Source: Musicola paradisiaca NCPPB 2511 (lineage in GTDB: Bacteria > Pseudomonadota > Gammaproteobacteria > Enterobacterales > Enterobacteriaceae). Taken from it: a stretch of 64,000 nucleotides of DNA. Below are positions 1-9,496 of the stretch, in pieces (within the stretch, counting starts at the first letter, position 1; each line of letters starts with the position of its first letter). A model generated the notes under the pieces. The model was not told the origin of the DNA, did not search any database, and worked only from the letters and a program-made list of their open reading frames with translations. The DNA lies in contig NZ_CM001857.1 in assembly GCF_000400505.1 (NCBI RefSeq), positions 3,348,730 through 3,412,729 of the forward strand. The letters are read 5' to 3'. A program made the position numbers and the translations under genes.

Positions 1-25
1 AGTGACGCGCTCTACATGAGACCAT

Positions 26-50
26 GGGTCATCACAGGAAGTGATGACCC
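26..50. other. Perfect hairpin across the pgpA stop codon
   Basis: A 10-bp perfect inverted repeat (gggtcatcac / gtgatgaccc, 5-base loop) overlaps the last codons and stop of pgpA. There is no T-run on the pgpA strand, so it may act in mRNA 3'-end stability rather than as a true terminator. Confidence 0.35.
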
Positions 51-538
51 GCCAGATAGATAATCCCCGCAGCAATCACCCCCGCCACAATATCATCTAC
101 CATGATCCCCATACCGCCATGCACATGGCGATCAAACCAGCGGATCGGCCAGGGTTTGAAAATATCCAGCACACGGAAAATCACAAACCCTGCCAGCACC
201 CATCCCCAGTGCATCGACGGCACCGCCATCAGCGTGATCCACATACCGACAAATTCATCCCAGACGATACTGCCGTGATCGTGAACCCCCATGTCTTTGG
301 CGGTTTGATGGCAAAGATACACCCCGATGCCAATGCTGAACATCACCACCAGCGAGTAAAGCTGTAACGGAAGCAGCATCAGCAAATACCACAGCGGGAT
401 AGCAGCCAGCGACCCGGCGGTTCCCGGCATCCAGGGAGATAACCCGCTGCCGAATCCGGTCGCCAGCAAGTGCCACGGGTTGCTCAGGCGCAAACGGCTT
501 TTCGCAATCTGCGACCCTTTGTGTTCTTCATGCGCCAA
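32..538 (-). CDS. pgpA: Phosphatidylglycerophosphatase A
   Basis: Dephosphorylates phosphatidylglycerophosphate to phosphatidylglycerol at the inner membrane. The 168-residue protein has the normal length of PgpA, hydrophobic segments, and conserved stretches [10 protein letters not shown] near residue 40, DEFVGMW near 94 and the C-terminal MVDDIVAG. It is the last gene of the ribD-ribE-nusB-thiL-pgpA cluster, as in E. coli, and its start overlaps the thiL end by 11 bases, implying translational coupling. Nothing unusual is seen. Confidence 0.93.
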   Translation of the reverse strand: MAHEEHKGSQIAKSRLRLSNPWHLLATGFGSGLSPWMPGTAGSLAAIPLWYLLMLLPLQLYSLVVMFSIGIGVYLCHQTAKDMGVHDHGSIVWDEFVGMWITLMAVPSMHWGWVLAGFVIFRVLDIFKPWPIRWFDRHVHGGMGIMVDDIVAGVIAAGIIYLAGHHFL

Positions 539-1502
539 AGTGGTCGTATCCTTTCAGATTGATGCTCATCGGCTCATCATGGTGGAAAAAACGCAGCCCC
601 TCGGACGCAGGCCCGATTTGTCCAATACAGGTGTACGGCGCGCCCAGATGCCCGATGGCGACCTCCAGCGCTCCGCGATTCAACTCCGGTACGGTAAAGC
701 ACAGTTCATAATCTTCGCCGCCGCCAAGCGCCCATTGCAACGCCTGATCGGCATCGGCATGTCGGCGTATGGCGTCGGAATAAGGCAGGAACTCCAGATT
801 GATGCGTGCGCCACAGTCGCTGGCCTGCAGAATATGTTTGAGATCGGAAGCCAGCCCATCGGAAAGGTCGATGGCCGAGCTGGCCAAATCGCGCAACGCC
901 TGGCCGTGCAATACGCGCGGCTGCGGCCGAAGATGGCGCCGCAGCAAAAACGCCTGATCCTCATCGTTTGCAACGCTGAACTGCCGCAACAATATTGCCA
1001 GCCCGGCTGCGCTATCGCCCAGAGTGCCGGTGACATAAATCCAGTCGCCGACTTTGGCGCCGCCACGACGCAGCGCGCGACCAGCCGGTACCAACCCCTG
1101 GATGGTCAACGTCATACTTAACGGGCCGCGCGTGGTATCGCCGCCGATAAGCTGCATACCGTAGTAATCAAGTTGTTCGAACAGCGAATCGCTGTAGGCG
1201 GCCAGCCATTGCTCGTCGACGCCGGGCAGCGTCAGCGCCAGCGATACCCAGGCAGGGTCGGCGCCCATGGCGGCCAGATCACTCAGATTCACCGCCAGTG
1301 ATTTATAAGCCAGGTCGGCAGGATCGATATTCGCAAGAAAGTGAATGCCCGACACCAACGTATCAGTGCTGACAGCCAGCAACTGATTCTCAGGAACGGT
1401 CAATAACGCGCAATCATCGCCGATCCCCAATACAACATCCCGCCGGGAATTGGCCGCCCGGTTGAAATAACGGGCAATCACATCAAACTCGCCTTCAGCC
1501 AT
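528..1502 (-). CDS. thiL: Thiamine-monophosphate kinase
   Basis: Phosphorylates thiamine monophosphate to thiamine diphosphate, the last step of thiamine cofactor synthesis. I take the ATG at 1502 ([13 protein letters not shown]), giving 324 residues, the usual length. The frame is open upstream to 1535 but that extension runs into the nusB terminator hairpin. Family motifs visible: GIGDDCALL near residue 25, [18 protein letters not shown], and the C-terminal [10 protein letters not shown]. It lies between nusB and pgpA and overlaps pgpA. Confidence 0.94.
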   Translation of the reverse strand: MAEGEFDVIARYFNRAANSRRDVVLGIGDDCALLTVPENQLLAVSTDTLVSGIHFLANIDPADLAYKSLAVNLSDLAAMGADPAWVSLALTLPGVDEQWLAAYSDSLFEQLDYYGMQLIGGDTTRGPLSMTLTIQGLVPAGRALRRGGAKVGDWIYVTGTLGDSAAGLAILLRQFSVANDEDQAFLLRRHLRPQPRVLHGQALRDLASSAIDLSDGLASDLKHILQASDCGARINLEFLPYSDAIRRHADADQALQWALGGGEDYELCFTVPELNRGALEVAIGHLGAPYTCIGQIGPASEGLRFFHHDEPMSINLKGYDHFGA

Positions 1503-1526
1503 AACCCATCCAGACCACGATGTTTC

Positions 1527-1554
1527 AAAAAACAAGGCCGGAAAGCCGGCCTTG
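1527..1554 (-). terminator. Rho-independent terminator after nusB
   Basis: On the minus strand a 9-bp perfect stem (caaggccgg / ccggccttg, 4-base loop) is followed at once by TTTTTT. It lies between nusB and thiL, so thiL-pgpA would be expressed by read-through or from a weak local promoter. Confidence 0.75.
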
Positions 1555-1560
1555 GTCTAC

Positions 1561-1980
1561 TTACTTCTTACCCGGTCTCAGATGAGGCCCGGCTTTGTCC
1601 AGCACGCCATTCACAAATTTGTGACTGTCTTCGGCGCCAAACACTTTCGCCAATTCAATCGCCTCATTGATGGCGACTTTGTAAGGTACGTCCTCGCGTT
1701 TGCTCAATTCATACACCGCCAGACGCAGAATAGCTCTCTCCACCTGCCCCAGTTCATCCAACTGACGGGACAGATACGGTGCCATCAATGCATCCAGACG
1801 CTCGGCCTGAGTAGCCACCCCCGTCAGCAGTTCGCGGAAATACGTGATGTCAGCACCTTTGACATCCTGCTCGCTCAGGAATTGTAGTTCAACATCGGCA
1901 ATATCATTTTTGGATAACTGCCAGGAATAAAGCGCTTGAACCGCACATTCACGAGCGCGGCGACGAGCAGCAGGTTTCAC
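1561..1980 (-). CDS. nusB: Transcription antitermination factor NusB
   Basis: RNA-binding antitermination factor that pairs with NusE (S10) on boxA of rRNA leaders. It is 139 residues with a GTG start ([20 protein letters not shown]), as in E. coli. The Arg-rich N-terminus and the C-terminal [16 protein letters not shown] helix are family hallmarks. It sits directly after ribE in the conserved cluster. Confidence 0.95.
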   Translation of the reverse strand: MKPAARRRARECAVQALYSWQLSKNDIADVELQFLSEQDVKGADITYFRELLTGVATQAERLDALMAPYLSRQLDELGQVERAILRLAVYELSKREDVPYKVAINEAIELAKVFGAEDSHKFVNGVLDKAGPHLRPGKK

Positions 1981-2008
1981 GGAATACCCCTTACTAAATA
2001 AATCAGGC

Positions 2009-2476
2009 TTACTTGATAGCGTTTAATACATTGATCATTTCAAGCGCGGTCAGCGCAGCTTCGGCGCCCTTGTTCCCCGCCTTGGTGCCTGCACGTTCAA
2101 TGGCCTGCTCGATGCTTTCCGTCGTCAATACGCCGAAAGCCACCGGAATATCGCTGTTCATCGCGACATGCGACAGGCCGGAACTGCACTCGCCGGCAAC
2201 GAATTCAAAGTGTGCGGTTCCCCCACGGATCACCGTACCCAGCGCCACGACGGCGTCATACTGCTGGGTTTTCGCCAGCGCACGCACGGCCAATGGCAAT
2301 TCATAAGCGCCGGGAACCCATACGACGGTAATATTTTCATCCTTCACCTGACCAATGCGTTTGAGCGCATCAACCGCGCCTTCCAGCAGACTGTCATTGA
2401 TGAAATGGTTGAAACGGGCGATAGCAATCGCCACGCGGGCATTCGGAGCAGCAACAACACCTTCAATAACGTTCAT
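2009..2476 (-). CDS. ribE: 6,7-dimethyl-8-ribityllumazine synthase
   Basis: Condenses the pyrimidine product of RibD with dihydroxybutanone phosphate to lumazine, the penultimate riboflavin step. The start is the ATG at 2476 ([16 protein letters not shown]), preceded by GAAGGAAAG; 155 residues. Motifs include [23 protein letters not shown] and [14 protein letters not shown] with the catalytic His. About 190 bases of non-coding sequence separate it from ribD; a longer reading to 2599 has no homology. Also called ribH. Confidence 0.95.
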   Translation of the reverse strand: MNVIEGVVAAPNARVAIAIARFNHFINDSLLEGAVDALKRIGQVKDENITVVWVPGAYELPLAVRALAKTQQYDAVVALGTVIRGGTAHFEFVAGECSSGLSHVAMNSDIPVAFGVLTTESIEQAIERAGTKAGNKGAEAALTALEMINVLNAIK

Positions 2477-2670
2477 AGCTTTCCTTCGACTGGTTTTATT
2501 ACCCCGCAGGGGGGCGGATTCTATCATATTCTTCCGGGCTCGTACCGGCTTTTGACCGCAAGTCTCGCTGAACGGCCATCCCCGACGGTTGCGCGTCAAA
2601 GCGATGTCTACGACAAAGGCAGCGCCATGTTTTCCCCTTCACAAGGGGTGACATGCTGGATATGCATCGT

Positions 2671-3783
2671 TTAACGGGGTTTTAGCGTCAGGCGCACATC
2701 CGGCCCAACCTGGCAAACGTCTGCGATCAAAAACTCGGGCGTCTGCGAGAGCGTTTCTACTCCCGACAGCACACACAAGGGTCTGGCGGCATCTCCCAGC
2801 AGGCGCGGCGCTATATACACAATCAGTTCATCCACGACATTGGCTTGCAATAACGCCCCAGCCAGACGTGGCCCTGCTTCAACCCAAACGGAATTAATCT
2901 GACGTTTGCCCAGCAACATCATCAACGCGACCAGATCCAGCCCTTCGCCATACAACGGTACGTCGATCTGCTCCACTGACGACGGCCATGCCAACCCATC
3001 CCGCTGTGGCCTGGCAAGCCAGGTGGAACCGGGTTGGCTTACCAGACGATGTTCCGGCGTCACACGCGACTGGCTATCGACAATGATCCGCACCGGCTGG
3101 CGCAAACTCTCCTGTGGGTAGATACGCTGCGTGTCGGCATCCAGTTCCTGCCAGCGAACCGCCAGCGATGGGTCGTCGGCCAACACGGTGGCGCTGCTAC
3201 TGAGGATTGCCGAACTGCGGGCGCGAAAGCGTTGTACATCCTGCCTGGCCTGTGGCGAGGTAATCCACTGGCTTTCGCCGGACGCCATGGCAGTGCGCCC
3301 GTCCACAGAGGCGCCCATCTTGAGTTGTACATAAGGGAAACCGGTACGCATACGCTTGAGAAAACCACGATTGATGTTTTCCGCCGCATCCGCCATCACG
3401 CCATGGCACACCTCGATACCGGCCTGATGCAATCGATGCAGGCCGCGTCCCGCTACCTGGGGGTTGGGATCCTGCATCGCTGCGACCACTCGCGCCACCC
3501 CGGCGGCAATCAAAGCATCGGCACAAGGCGGTGTTCGGCCGTGATGGCTACAAGGCTCCAGCGTCACGTAAACCGTAGCGCCTTGTGCTTTATCCCCGGC
3601 CATTCGCAGCGCATGCACTTCCGCGTGCGGCTCCCCTGCTTTTTGATGAAACCCTTCGCCGACGACTTCGCCATCCCTGACGATCACACACCCTACATTC
3701 GGGTTGGGCGAGGTCGTAAAAATCCCGCGACGGGCCAGTTCCAACGCACGGGCCATATAAAATTCATCAGACAGTACGGACAT
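2671..3783 (-). CDS. ribD: Bifunctional riboflavin deaminase/reductase
   Basis: Deaminates, then reduces, the GTP-cyclohydrolase-II product in riboflavin synthesis. The N-terminal deaminase carries the zinc motif HAEVHAL and PCSHHGRTPPC (residues about 50-90). The C-terminal reductase begins near residue 145 (YVQLKMGASVDGRTA) and includes WVEAGPRLAGALL. I choose the ATG at 3783 (MSVLSDEFYMARAL), 370 residues, with AGGAG nine bases upstream; the frame is open to 3849. It follows nrdR on the same strand, as in E. coli. Confidence 0.94.
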   Translation of the reverse strand: MSVLSDEFYMARALELARRGIFTTSPNPNVGCVIVRDGEVVGEGFHQKAGEPHAEVHALRMAGDKAQGATVYVTLEPCSHHGRTPPCADALIAAGVARVVAAMQDPNPQVAGRGLHRLHQAGIEVCHGVMADAAENINRGFLKRMRTGFPYVQLKMGASVDGRTAMASGESQWITSPQARQDVQRFRARSSAILSSSATVLADDPSLAVRWQELDADTQRIYPQESLRQPVRIIVDSQSRVTPEHRLVSQPGSTWLARPQRDGLAWPSSVEQIDVPLYGEGLDLVALMMLLGKRQINSVWVEAGPRLAGALLQANVVDELIVYIAPRLLGDAARPLCVLSGVETLSQTPEFLIADVCQVGPDVRLTLKPR

Positions 3784-3845
3784 CCCGTGCATCTCCTGGC
3801 ATGAGTGATTCAGAACGGACAGGACTCGCCGACCGGAAGACGGCA

Positions 3846-4316
<471 letters not shown>

Positions 4317-4493
4317 TCAAATTAGCTATAGTTTACCCTGAATTTCCCGCCCAACCCAACTCCCGACGCAGGTCTGGAAGCGGGCTCAAAAAACAGGCAG
4401 CCGATCGTTTAAAACGGCTCGAAGAGAAGCAGAAAAAGCGTTCCACGAAGGCCATATTGGGTGCCGCCGTACAATTTTTTCAGGTCGTCGCCA

Positions 4494-4528
4494 GGTTTAA
4501 GCTTCGTTTAAGCAACATGCGGTAAAGT
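4494..4528 (+). promoter_or_regulatory. PhoP box and -10 of the mgtA promoter
   Basis: A direct repeat GGTTTA-N5-CGTTTA (4494-4510) matches the PhoP box pattern (G/T)GTTTA with an 11-bp period. Twelve bases downstream is TAAAGT (4523-4528), a plausible -10, which is the usual PhoP-activated promoter geometry. It lies about 105 bases before the leader ORF and 300 before mgtA. Confidence 0.8.
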
Positions 4529-4632
4529 GGCGTCGCACTGTGCCGTAATGTGTCGAAAATACGGGCATAGCGCCAAGGGGCGGACGCCAGACCTGCGTGC
4601 TCCGCCAGTCAGCCACTACCGGGGGAATCTTG

Positions 4633-4683
4633 ATGGAATCCGATCCTAATCCTCACCCAGAGAACGTTATTATCCACCGGTAA
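4633..4683 (+). CDS. mgtL: mgtA leader peptide (MgtL-like)
   Basis: A 16-codon ORF (MESDPNPHPENVIIHR) preceded by GGGGGAAT at Shine-Dalgarno distance. It resembles the E. coli and Salmonella MgtL leaders, which begin MEPDPTPLP / MDPEPTPLP: same length class, acidic start, Pro codons at positions 5, 7 and 9, basic end. In those species slow translation of the Pro codons, or low Mg, prevents Rho-dependent termination and lets mgtA be transcribed. Position between a PhoP-type promoter and mgtA supports the same job here. Confidence 0.8.
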   Translation: MESDPNPHPENVIIHR

Positions 4684-4694
4684 GTCAGTCTTCA

Positions 4695-4724
4695 CGCTGC
4701 CTTGCCGGCCCAAGCAAGGCAGCG
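4695..4724 (+). promoter_or_regulatory. Leader hairpin between mgtL and mgtA
   Basis: An 11-bp perfect stem (cgctgccttgc / gcaaggcagcg, 8-base loop) starts 12 bases after the mgtL stop. It is not followed by T residues, so it fits an RNA switching element of the mgtA leader better than an intrinsic terminator. A second GC-rich stretch (cgcgcgcggttgattcccgcgcgcg, about 4761-4785) can also pair. Confidence 0.6.
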
Positions 4725-4829
4725 ACGTCTTCATGCGTCCCTGCTGAACAAATATTACGCCGCGCGCGGTTGATTCCCGCGCGCGCCAGCGCCGTAAACT
4801 CCGTCGAGGTTACGGCCGGGGGACTTATC

Positions 4830-7541
4830 ATGTTTTTTATCCGTATTACCCGGCAACTGTTTGCACAGCTTGGCCTGCATTTACCACGTCGCCTGTTCCA
4901 GCGTAATCCGATGCCGGATGGACACACGCTGGTGACACAGATCATTCCGGACGATCTGTCCAAGCGTAGCCTGCGGCTGGCGCAACTGGACGAAGCAGCG
5001 TTATATCAGGAATTCGCCAGCCATCCGGAAGGGCTGCTGGCATCTGAAATCGCCCAGGCGAAGCAGGTGCACGGCGCCAACCGCCTGCCTGGAGAACAGG
5101 CTACCCCTTGGTGGCTGCATCTCTGGCGCTGCTACCGTAATCCGTTCAATCTGCTGTTGACCATACTGGGCATGATCTCCTACGCCACCGAAGACATGAC
5201 CGCAGCACTGGTGATCGCCCTGATGGTAGCCATCTCCACACTGTTGCACTTTGTCCAGGAATCCCGCTCAGGCAAAGCGGCCGATGCGCTGAAAGCGATG
5301 GTCAGCAACCGGGTTACTGTTCTGCGCAGCGATGACCAAACCGGTTACAGCGACTATCAGGATATCCCGATGGATCAGTTGGTTCCCGGCGACATCGTCA
5401 AACTGGCGGCTGGCGACATGATTCCGGCCGATCTGCGCGTACTGCAGGCGCGCGATTTGTTCATCAGCCAGGCTTCTCTGACCGGCGAATCGCTGCCGGT
5501 AGAGAAGGTTGCGCAAAGCCGTCAACATAATCCGGGGTCGGCGCTGGAATGCGATACGCTGTGTTTTATGGGCACTAACGTGGTTAGCGGCACCGCATTG
5601 GCCATGGTCATCAATATCGGCGTCAACACCTGGTTCGGGCAGTTGGCTGGACGGGTGGTGCAACAAGACGGCGAAGAGAATGCCTTTCAGAAAGGTATCA
5701 GCCGCGTCAGCTGGCTGCTGATCCGCTTTATGTTGGTCATGACGCCGGTGGTACTGATCATCAATGGTTATACCAAAGGCGACTGGTGGGAAGCCGCGCT
5801 GTTCGCTCTGTCGGTGGCCGTCGGGTTAACCCCGGAAATGCTGCCGATGATCGTGACCTCGACCCTGGCCAAAGGCGCAGTGAAACTCTCCCGCCAGAAA
5901 GTGATCGTTAAACGCCTCGACGCCATTCAGAACTTCGGCGCCATGGACATTCTGTGTACCGACAAAACGGGGACGCTGACGCAGGACAAAATCGTACTGG
6001 AGTGCCATACCGATGCGTTCGGCGCCAGCAGCCAGCGGGTACTGCACAATGCCTGGCTGAATAGCGCCTACCAGACCGGCCTGCGCAACCTGCTCGATCA
6101 GGCGGTGCTGGATGTCATGCCGGCAGAGGAACAGCATACGGCGCTGTCCCGCTGGAAAAAAGTGGACGAAATTCCGTTCGATTTCGAGCGCCGCCGGATG
6201 TCGGTTGTCGTCGAAGAGCAGGGCGATGGACACCTGTTGATCTGTAAAGGCGCGCTGGAAGAGGTACTCAGCGTCTCTACGCAGGTCCGCCAGGGCGATC
6301 GGCTGCTGGCGCTGAACGACGCGCTGTTGGTTCAGATCCGTCAGTTGACCGACGACCTCAATCGTCAGGGGCTGCGCGTTGTGGCGGTAGCGACCCGCAA
6401 TCTGGCGGCCGACCGCCAGGATTACAGTCGGGTCGATGAATCCGATCTGATTCTGGAAGGCTATATCGCGTTTCTGGATCCGCCGAAAGAAAGCACGGCG
6501 CCGGCGCTGAAAGCGCTGAAAGAACATGGTGTCACCGTCAAGATTTTGACCGGCGACAGCGAATTGGTCGCAGCGAAGGTCTGTCGCGAGGTCGGCATTG
6601 ATAATACCAGAGCGTTGATCGGCAACGACATTGATGCGCTCAGCGACGAACAGCTGGCCGCACAGGCGCGTCAAACCACTCTATTTGCACGCCTGACGCC
6701 GCTGCACAAAGAGCGTATCGTGCGTTTGCTGCGGGCCGAAGGACATGTAGTTGGATTTATGGGCGACGGCATCAATGACGCTCCGGCGCTGCGGGCTGCG
6801 GATATCGGTATCTCCGTCGATTCCGCCGTCGACATCGCCCGGGAAGCGGCAGACATCATTCTGCTGGAAAAAAGCCTGATGGTATTGGAACAGGGCGTGA
6901 TTGAGGGCCGGCGAACTTTCGCCAATATGCTCAAGTACATCAAGATGACCGCCAGCTCCAACTTCGGCAACGTGTTCAGCGTACTGGTCGCCAGCGCGTT
7001 CCTACCGTTTTTGCCGATGCTGCCGCTGCACCTGCTGATTCAGAACCTGATGTACGATATTTCACAAATAGCCATCCCGTTCGACAATGTGGATGACGAA
7101 CAAATCCGGCAGCCACAACGCTGGAACGCTGGCGACCTTGGGCGCTTTATGGTGTTTTTCGGTCCGATCAGCTCCATCTTTGACATCCTGACCTTTGGAT
7201 TAATGTGGTGGATATTCAAAGCCAATACGCCGGAAACGCAAACGCTGTTCCAGTCCGGCTGGTTTATCGAAGGGCTGTTGTCGCAGACGCTGATCGTACA
7301 CATGATCCGCACCCGCAAGATCCCTTTCCTGCAAAGCAGACCCGCCTGGTTACTGGCGGTCATGACGCTGCTGATTATGACGGTCGGCATCGGTATTACC
7401 CTGTCGCCGCTGGCGGGATTCCTGCAATTGCAGGCGCTGCCGCTGGCGTATTTCCCCTGGCTGGTTGTGATTTTAGGCAGTTACATGATGCTGACCCAGG
7501 CCATGAAAGGTTTCTTCACCCGCCGCTACGGCTGGCAGTAA
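4830..7541 (+). CDS. mgtA: Mg2+-importing P-type ATPase
   Basis: P-type ATPase that brings Mg2+ into the cell under low Mg. Start taken at 4830 (MFFIRITRQLF) after a GGGGGAC ribosome site; 903 residues, against about 898 for E. coli MgtA, which it follows closely. Visible: the actuator LTGES loop, phosphorylation site CTDKTGTLT near residue 380, MGDGINDAPAL in the hinge, and about ten membrane segments. It is controlled by the PhoP box and leader described upstream, and is followed by a terminator. MgtB is the alternative name for close paralogues. Confidence 0.95.
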   Translation: MFFIRITRQLFAQLGLHLPRRLFQRNPMPDGHTLVTQIIPDDLSKRSLRLAQLDEAALYQEFASHPEGLLASEIAQAKQVHGANRLPGEQATPWWLHLWRCYRNPFNLLLTILGMISYATEDMTAALVIALMVAISTLLHFVQESRSGKAADALKAMVSNRVTVLRSDDQTGYSDYQDIPMDQLVPGDIVKLAAGDMIPADLRVLQARDLFISQASLTGESLPVEKVAQSRQHNPGSALECDTLCFMGTNVVSGTALAMVINIGVNTWFGQLAGRVVQQDGEENAFQKGISRVSWLLIRFMLVMTPVVLIINGYTKGDWWEAALFALSVAVGLTPEMLPMIVTSTLAKGAVKLSRQKVIVKRLDAIQNFGAMDILCTDKTGTLTQDKIVLECHTDAFGASSQRVLHNAWLNSAYQTGLRNLLDQAVLDVMPAEEQHTALSRWKKVDEIPFDFERRRMSVVVEEQGDGHLLICKGALEEVLSVSTQVRQGDRLLALNDALLVQIRQLTDDLNRQGLRVVAVATRNLAADRQDYSRVDESDLILEGYIAFLDPPKESTAPALKALKEHGVTVKILTGDSELVAAKVCREVGIDNTRALIGNDIDALSDEQLAAQARQTTLFARLTPLHKERIVRLLRAEGHVVGFMGDGINDAPALRAADIGISVDSAVDIAREAADIILLEKSLMVLEQGVIEGRRTFANMLKYIKMTASSNFGNVFSVLVASAFLPFLPMLPLHLLIQNLMYDISQIAIPFDNVDDEQIRQPQRWNAGDLGRFMVFFGPISSIFDILTFGLMWWIFKANTPETQTLFQSGWFIEGLLSQTLIVHMIRTRKIPFLQSRPAWLLAVMTLLIMTVGIGITLSPLAGFLQLQALPLAYFPWLVVILGSYMMLTQAMKGFFTRRYGWQ

Positions 7542-7551
7542 CCCTCCTTTT

Positions 7552-7579
7552 CCCCGAACCGACAAGGTTCGGGGGTTCT
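7552..7579 (+). terminator. Terminator after mgtA
   Basis: Nine-bp stem ccccgaacc / ggttcgggg with a 5-base loop, ending in gttctc, eleven bases past the mgtA stop. Confidence 0.6.
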
Positions 7580-7674
7580 CATCGCAAATTCGGAGTCCCG
7601 CTCTGGCTCTGTATGGCAAATCATCGTTAACTATCCGCAGTATAATGACGCCACCTTACGCAGGGAGACACGAT

Positions 7675-8229
7675 ATGACCCTCCGCTACCGACTGCTCTC
7701 CATTTTGTCTACAGCGCTATTACTGGCTGGTTGCGCCCAACAACCGCAGGCACCGCAAGTCCAGAATGAGCTGAGCCAGATAAACCAACAGCTGCGGGAT
7801 TTGACCGACCGGGCCGCCGCGCTGGAACAGCAGAACACCCTGAACGCCAACTCGACGACCGGCGTTTATCTGCTGCCAGCAGCAAAAAACAACGTCCCTG
7901 TCGACAGCACCATTGGTCGACTTAGTCTTATGCTCAGCCAGGTTGAACCCGAAGCTAACGGGACTCGCGCCTTACTGCGAATCCGCACGATGAATACCGT
8001 CTCGCTGCCTTCGTCATTCCAGGCTCAGCTTGACTGGGGCATGCTGGATCCGGTCAGCGGCAAACCTCTGGCTCGCGATATTCAAACGCAAACACTGAAT
8101 GTCGAACAGGCTCAGATGCCCAAGTCAGACATCACGATAGAAATCCGACTTTCCGGGATCACGCCCGAACAACTGGGTTTTGTGCGTATTTATCAGATAA
8201 CCGCTACGACAACCGGCAGGCTGAACTAA
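7675..8229 (+). CDS. yajI: YajI-like lipoprotein (DUF3251)
   Basis: Predicted envelope lipoprotein of unknown function. Start at 7675 (MTLRYRLLS) after GGGAG; 184 residues. Signal peptide ends in the lipobox LLAGC at residues about 17-21. A short heptad-like stretch (LSQINQQLRDLTDRAAALEQQ) follows, then the conserved domain. In E. coli yajI also lies between the secDF and nrdR regions, which supports the assignment. Confidence 0.8.
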   Translation: MTLRYRLLSILSTALLLAGCAQQPQAPQVQNELSQINQQLRDLTDRAAALEQQNTLNANSTTGVYLLPAAKNNVPVDSTIGRLSLMLSQVEPEANGTRALLRIRTMNTVSLPSSFQAQLDWGMLDPVSGKPLARDIQTQTLNVEQAQMPKSDITIEIRLSGITPEQLGFVRIYQITATTTGRLN

Positions 8230-8469
8230 ACACCCGACGCGAAGATGAAGGGAAAAGAACTCCATCACGACCAACAGAGAATGGTCGCCGCGATAAACGC
8301 CAAGAGGGATGAGGCGGCATCGCTCATGGGAAAAGCTAGCGTGGTGTTTTTAACAGCGTTTACATGGGATTACAGAGTGAGTTGAGTATGCGGGGAAAAA
8401 CGCCGGAAGCGTCTTCAACGGTATATTCGTGTCGGCAACTGGATGAACAATGGAGATATCCACCCTAAA

Positions 8470-8495
8470 AAAAACTCCGCCGAAGCGGAGTTTTT
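8470..8495. terminator. Bidirectional terminator between yajI and secF
   Basis: Stem aaaaactccgc / gcggagttttt with T-runs on both strands, downstream of secF and convergent with yajI. Confidence 0.8.
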
Positions 8496-8514
8496 ATCAT
8501 GGGAATACGGGCAA

Positions 8515-9486
8515 TCAGGGCAGCAGCGACGGCTGATCCGCACCTTCTTTTTCCACTTTCTGCACCAGCATGTGCTCGCGTTTCATACCCAGTTTGAGTG
8601 CCAGCGCGGATGCGACATAGATAGAAGATGCCGTACCGATAGTCACACCTATCAGCATCGTCAATGAGAACCCTCTCAGCATCGCGCCGCCGAACAGATA
8701 CAGCATCAGGATCACGACTAACGTCGTCCCCGAGGTGATCAAGGTTCGATGCAACGTTTGAGTTAACGATACGTTGAAAATCTCATAAGGCGTGCCACGA
8801 CGAATCTTACGGAAGTTCTCACGAATACGGTCAGAAACCACGATGCTGTCGTTCAGCGAGTAGCCGATGACCGACATCAACGACGCCACAATGGTCAAAT
8901 CGATTTCAATATTGAACAGCGACAGTACGCCCATGGTGATAATCACGTCATGTGCCAACGCAATAACCACCCCCGCAGCCAGACGCCATTCGAAACGGAA
9001 ACCGACGTAAATCAAAATACAGATTAACGCCGCCATCAACGCCATGGCGCCAGTCTGCGCCAGATCGGCGCCCACGCTCGGCCCAACGAACTCAATACGT
9101 TTAACCACGGCATTCTGACTGGTCGTCTCGTTGATCACATTAACGACTTTGCTGCCCAACACCTGGCCGCCGGTTTCGCCTTTAGCAGGCGGCGTGCGCA
9201 CCATAATGTCGCGGCTGCTGCCGAAGTTCTGTACCAGCGGATCCGCAAAGCCGGCTTTCTCAAGCGCCTCGCGCATTTGCTCCAGATCCACGGATTTTTC
9301 CAGCGAAATCTCGATGACCGTACCACCGGTGAAATCCAACCCCCAGTTGAAGCCGCGCACGCCCATCACGAGGATAGACAGCAACAGCAACAGGCCGGAC
9401 AAGCCAAATGCCCAGTAATCCCAGCGCATAAAGTCATAAACTTTACGGCCGTAGTTCAATTGTTCAACAGTATATTCCTGTGCCAC
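8515..9486 (-). CDS. secF: Protein translocase subunit SecF
   Basis: Inner-membrane subunit that with SecD uses the proton gradient to help preproteins leave SecYEG on the periplasmic side. 323 residues, six membrane segments (the first near residues 24-44), [11 protein letters not shown] near 50, and the RND-type core [20 protein letters not shown]. It lies ten bases downstream of secD. Confidence 0.96.
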   Translation of the reverse strand: MAQEYTVEQLNYGRKVYDFMRWDYWAFGLSGLLLLLSILVMGVRGFNWGLDFTGGTVIEISLEKSVDLEQMREALEKAGFADPLVQNFGSSRDIMVRTPPAKGETGGQVLGSKVVNVINETTSQNAVVKRIEFVGPSVGADLAQTGAMALMAALICILIYVGFRFEWRLAAGVVIALAHDVIITMGVLSLFNIEIDLTIVASLMSVIGYSLNDSIVVSDRIRENFRKIRRGTPYEIFNVSLTQTLHRTLITSGTTLVVILMLYLFGGAMLRGFSLTMLIGVTIGTASSIYVASALALKLGMKREHMLVQKVEKEGADQPSLLP

Positions 9487-9496
9487 AACGCACTCC

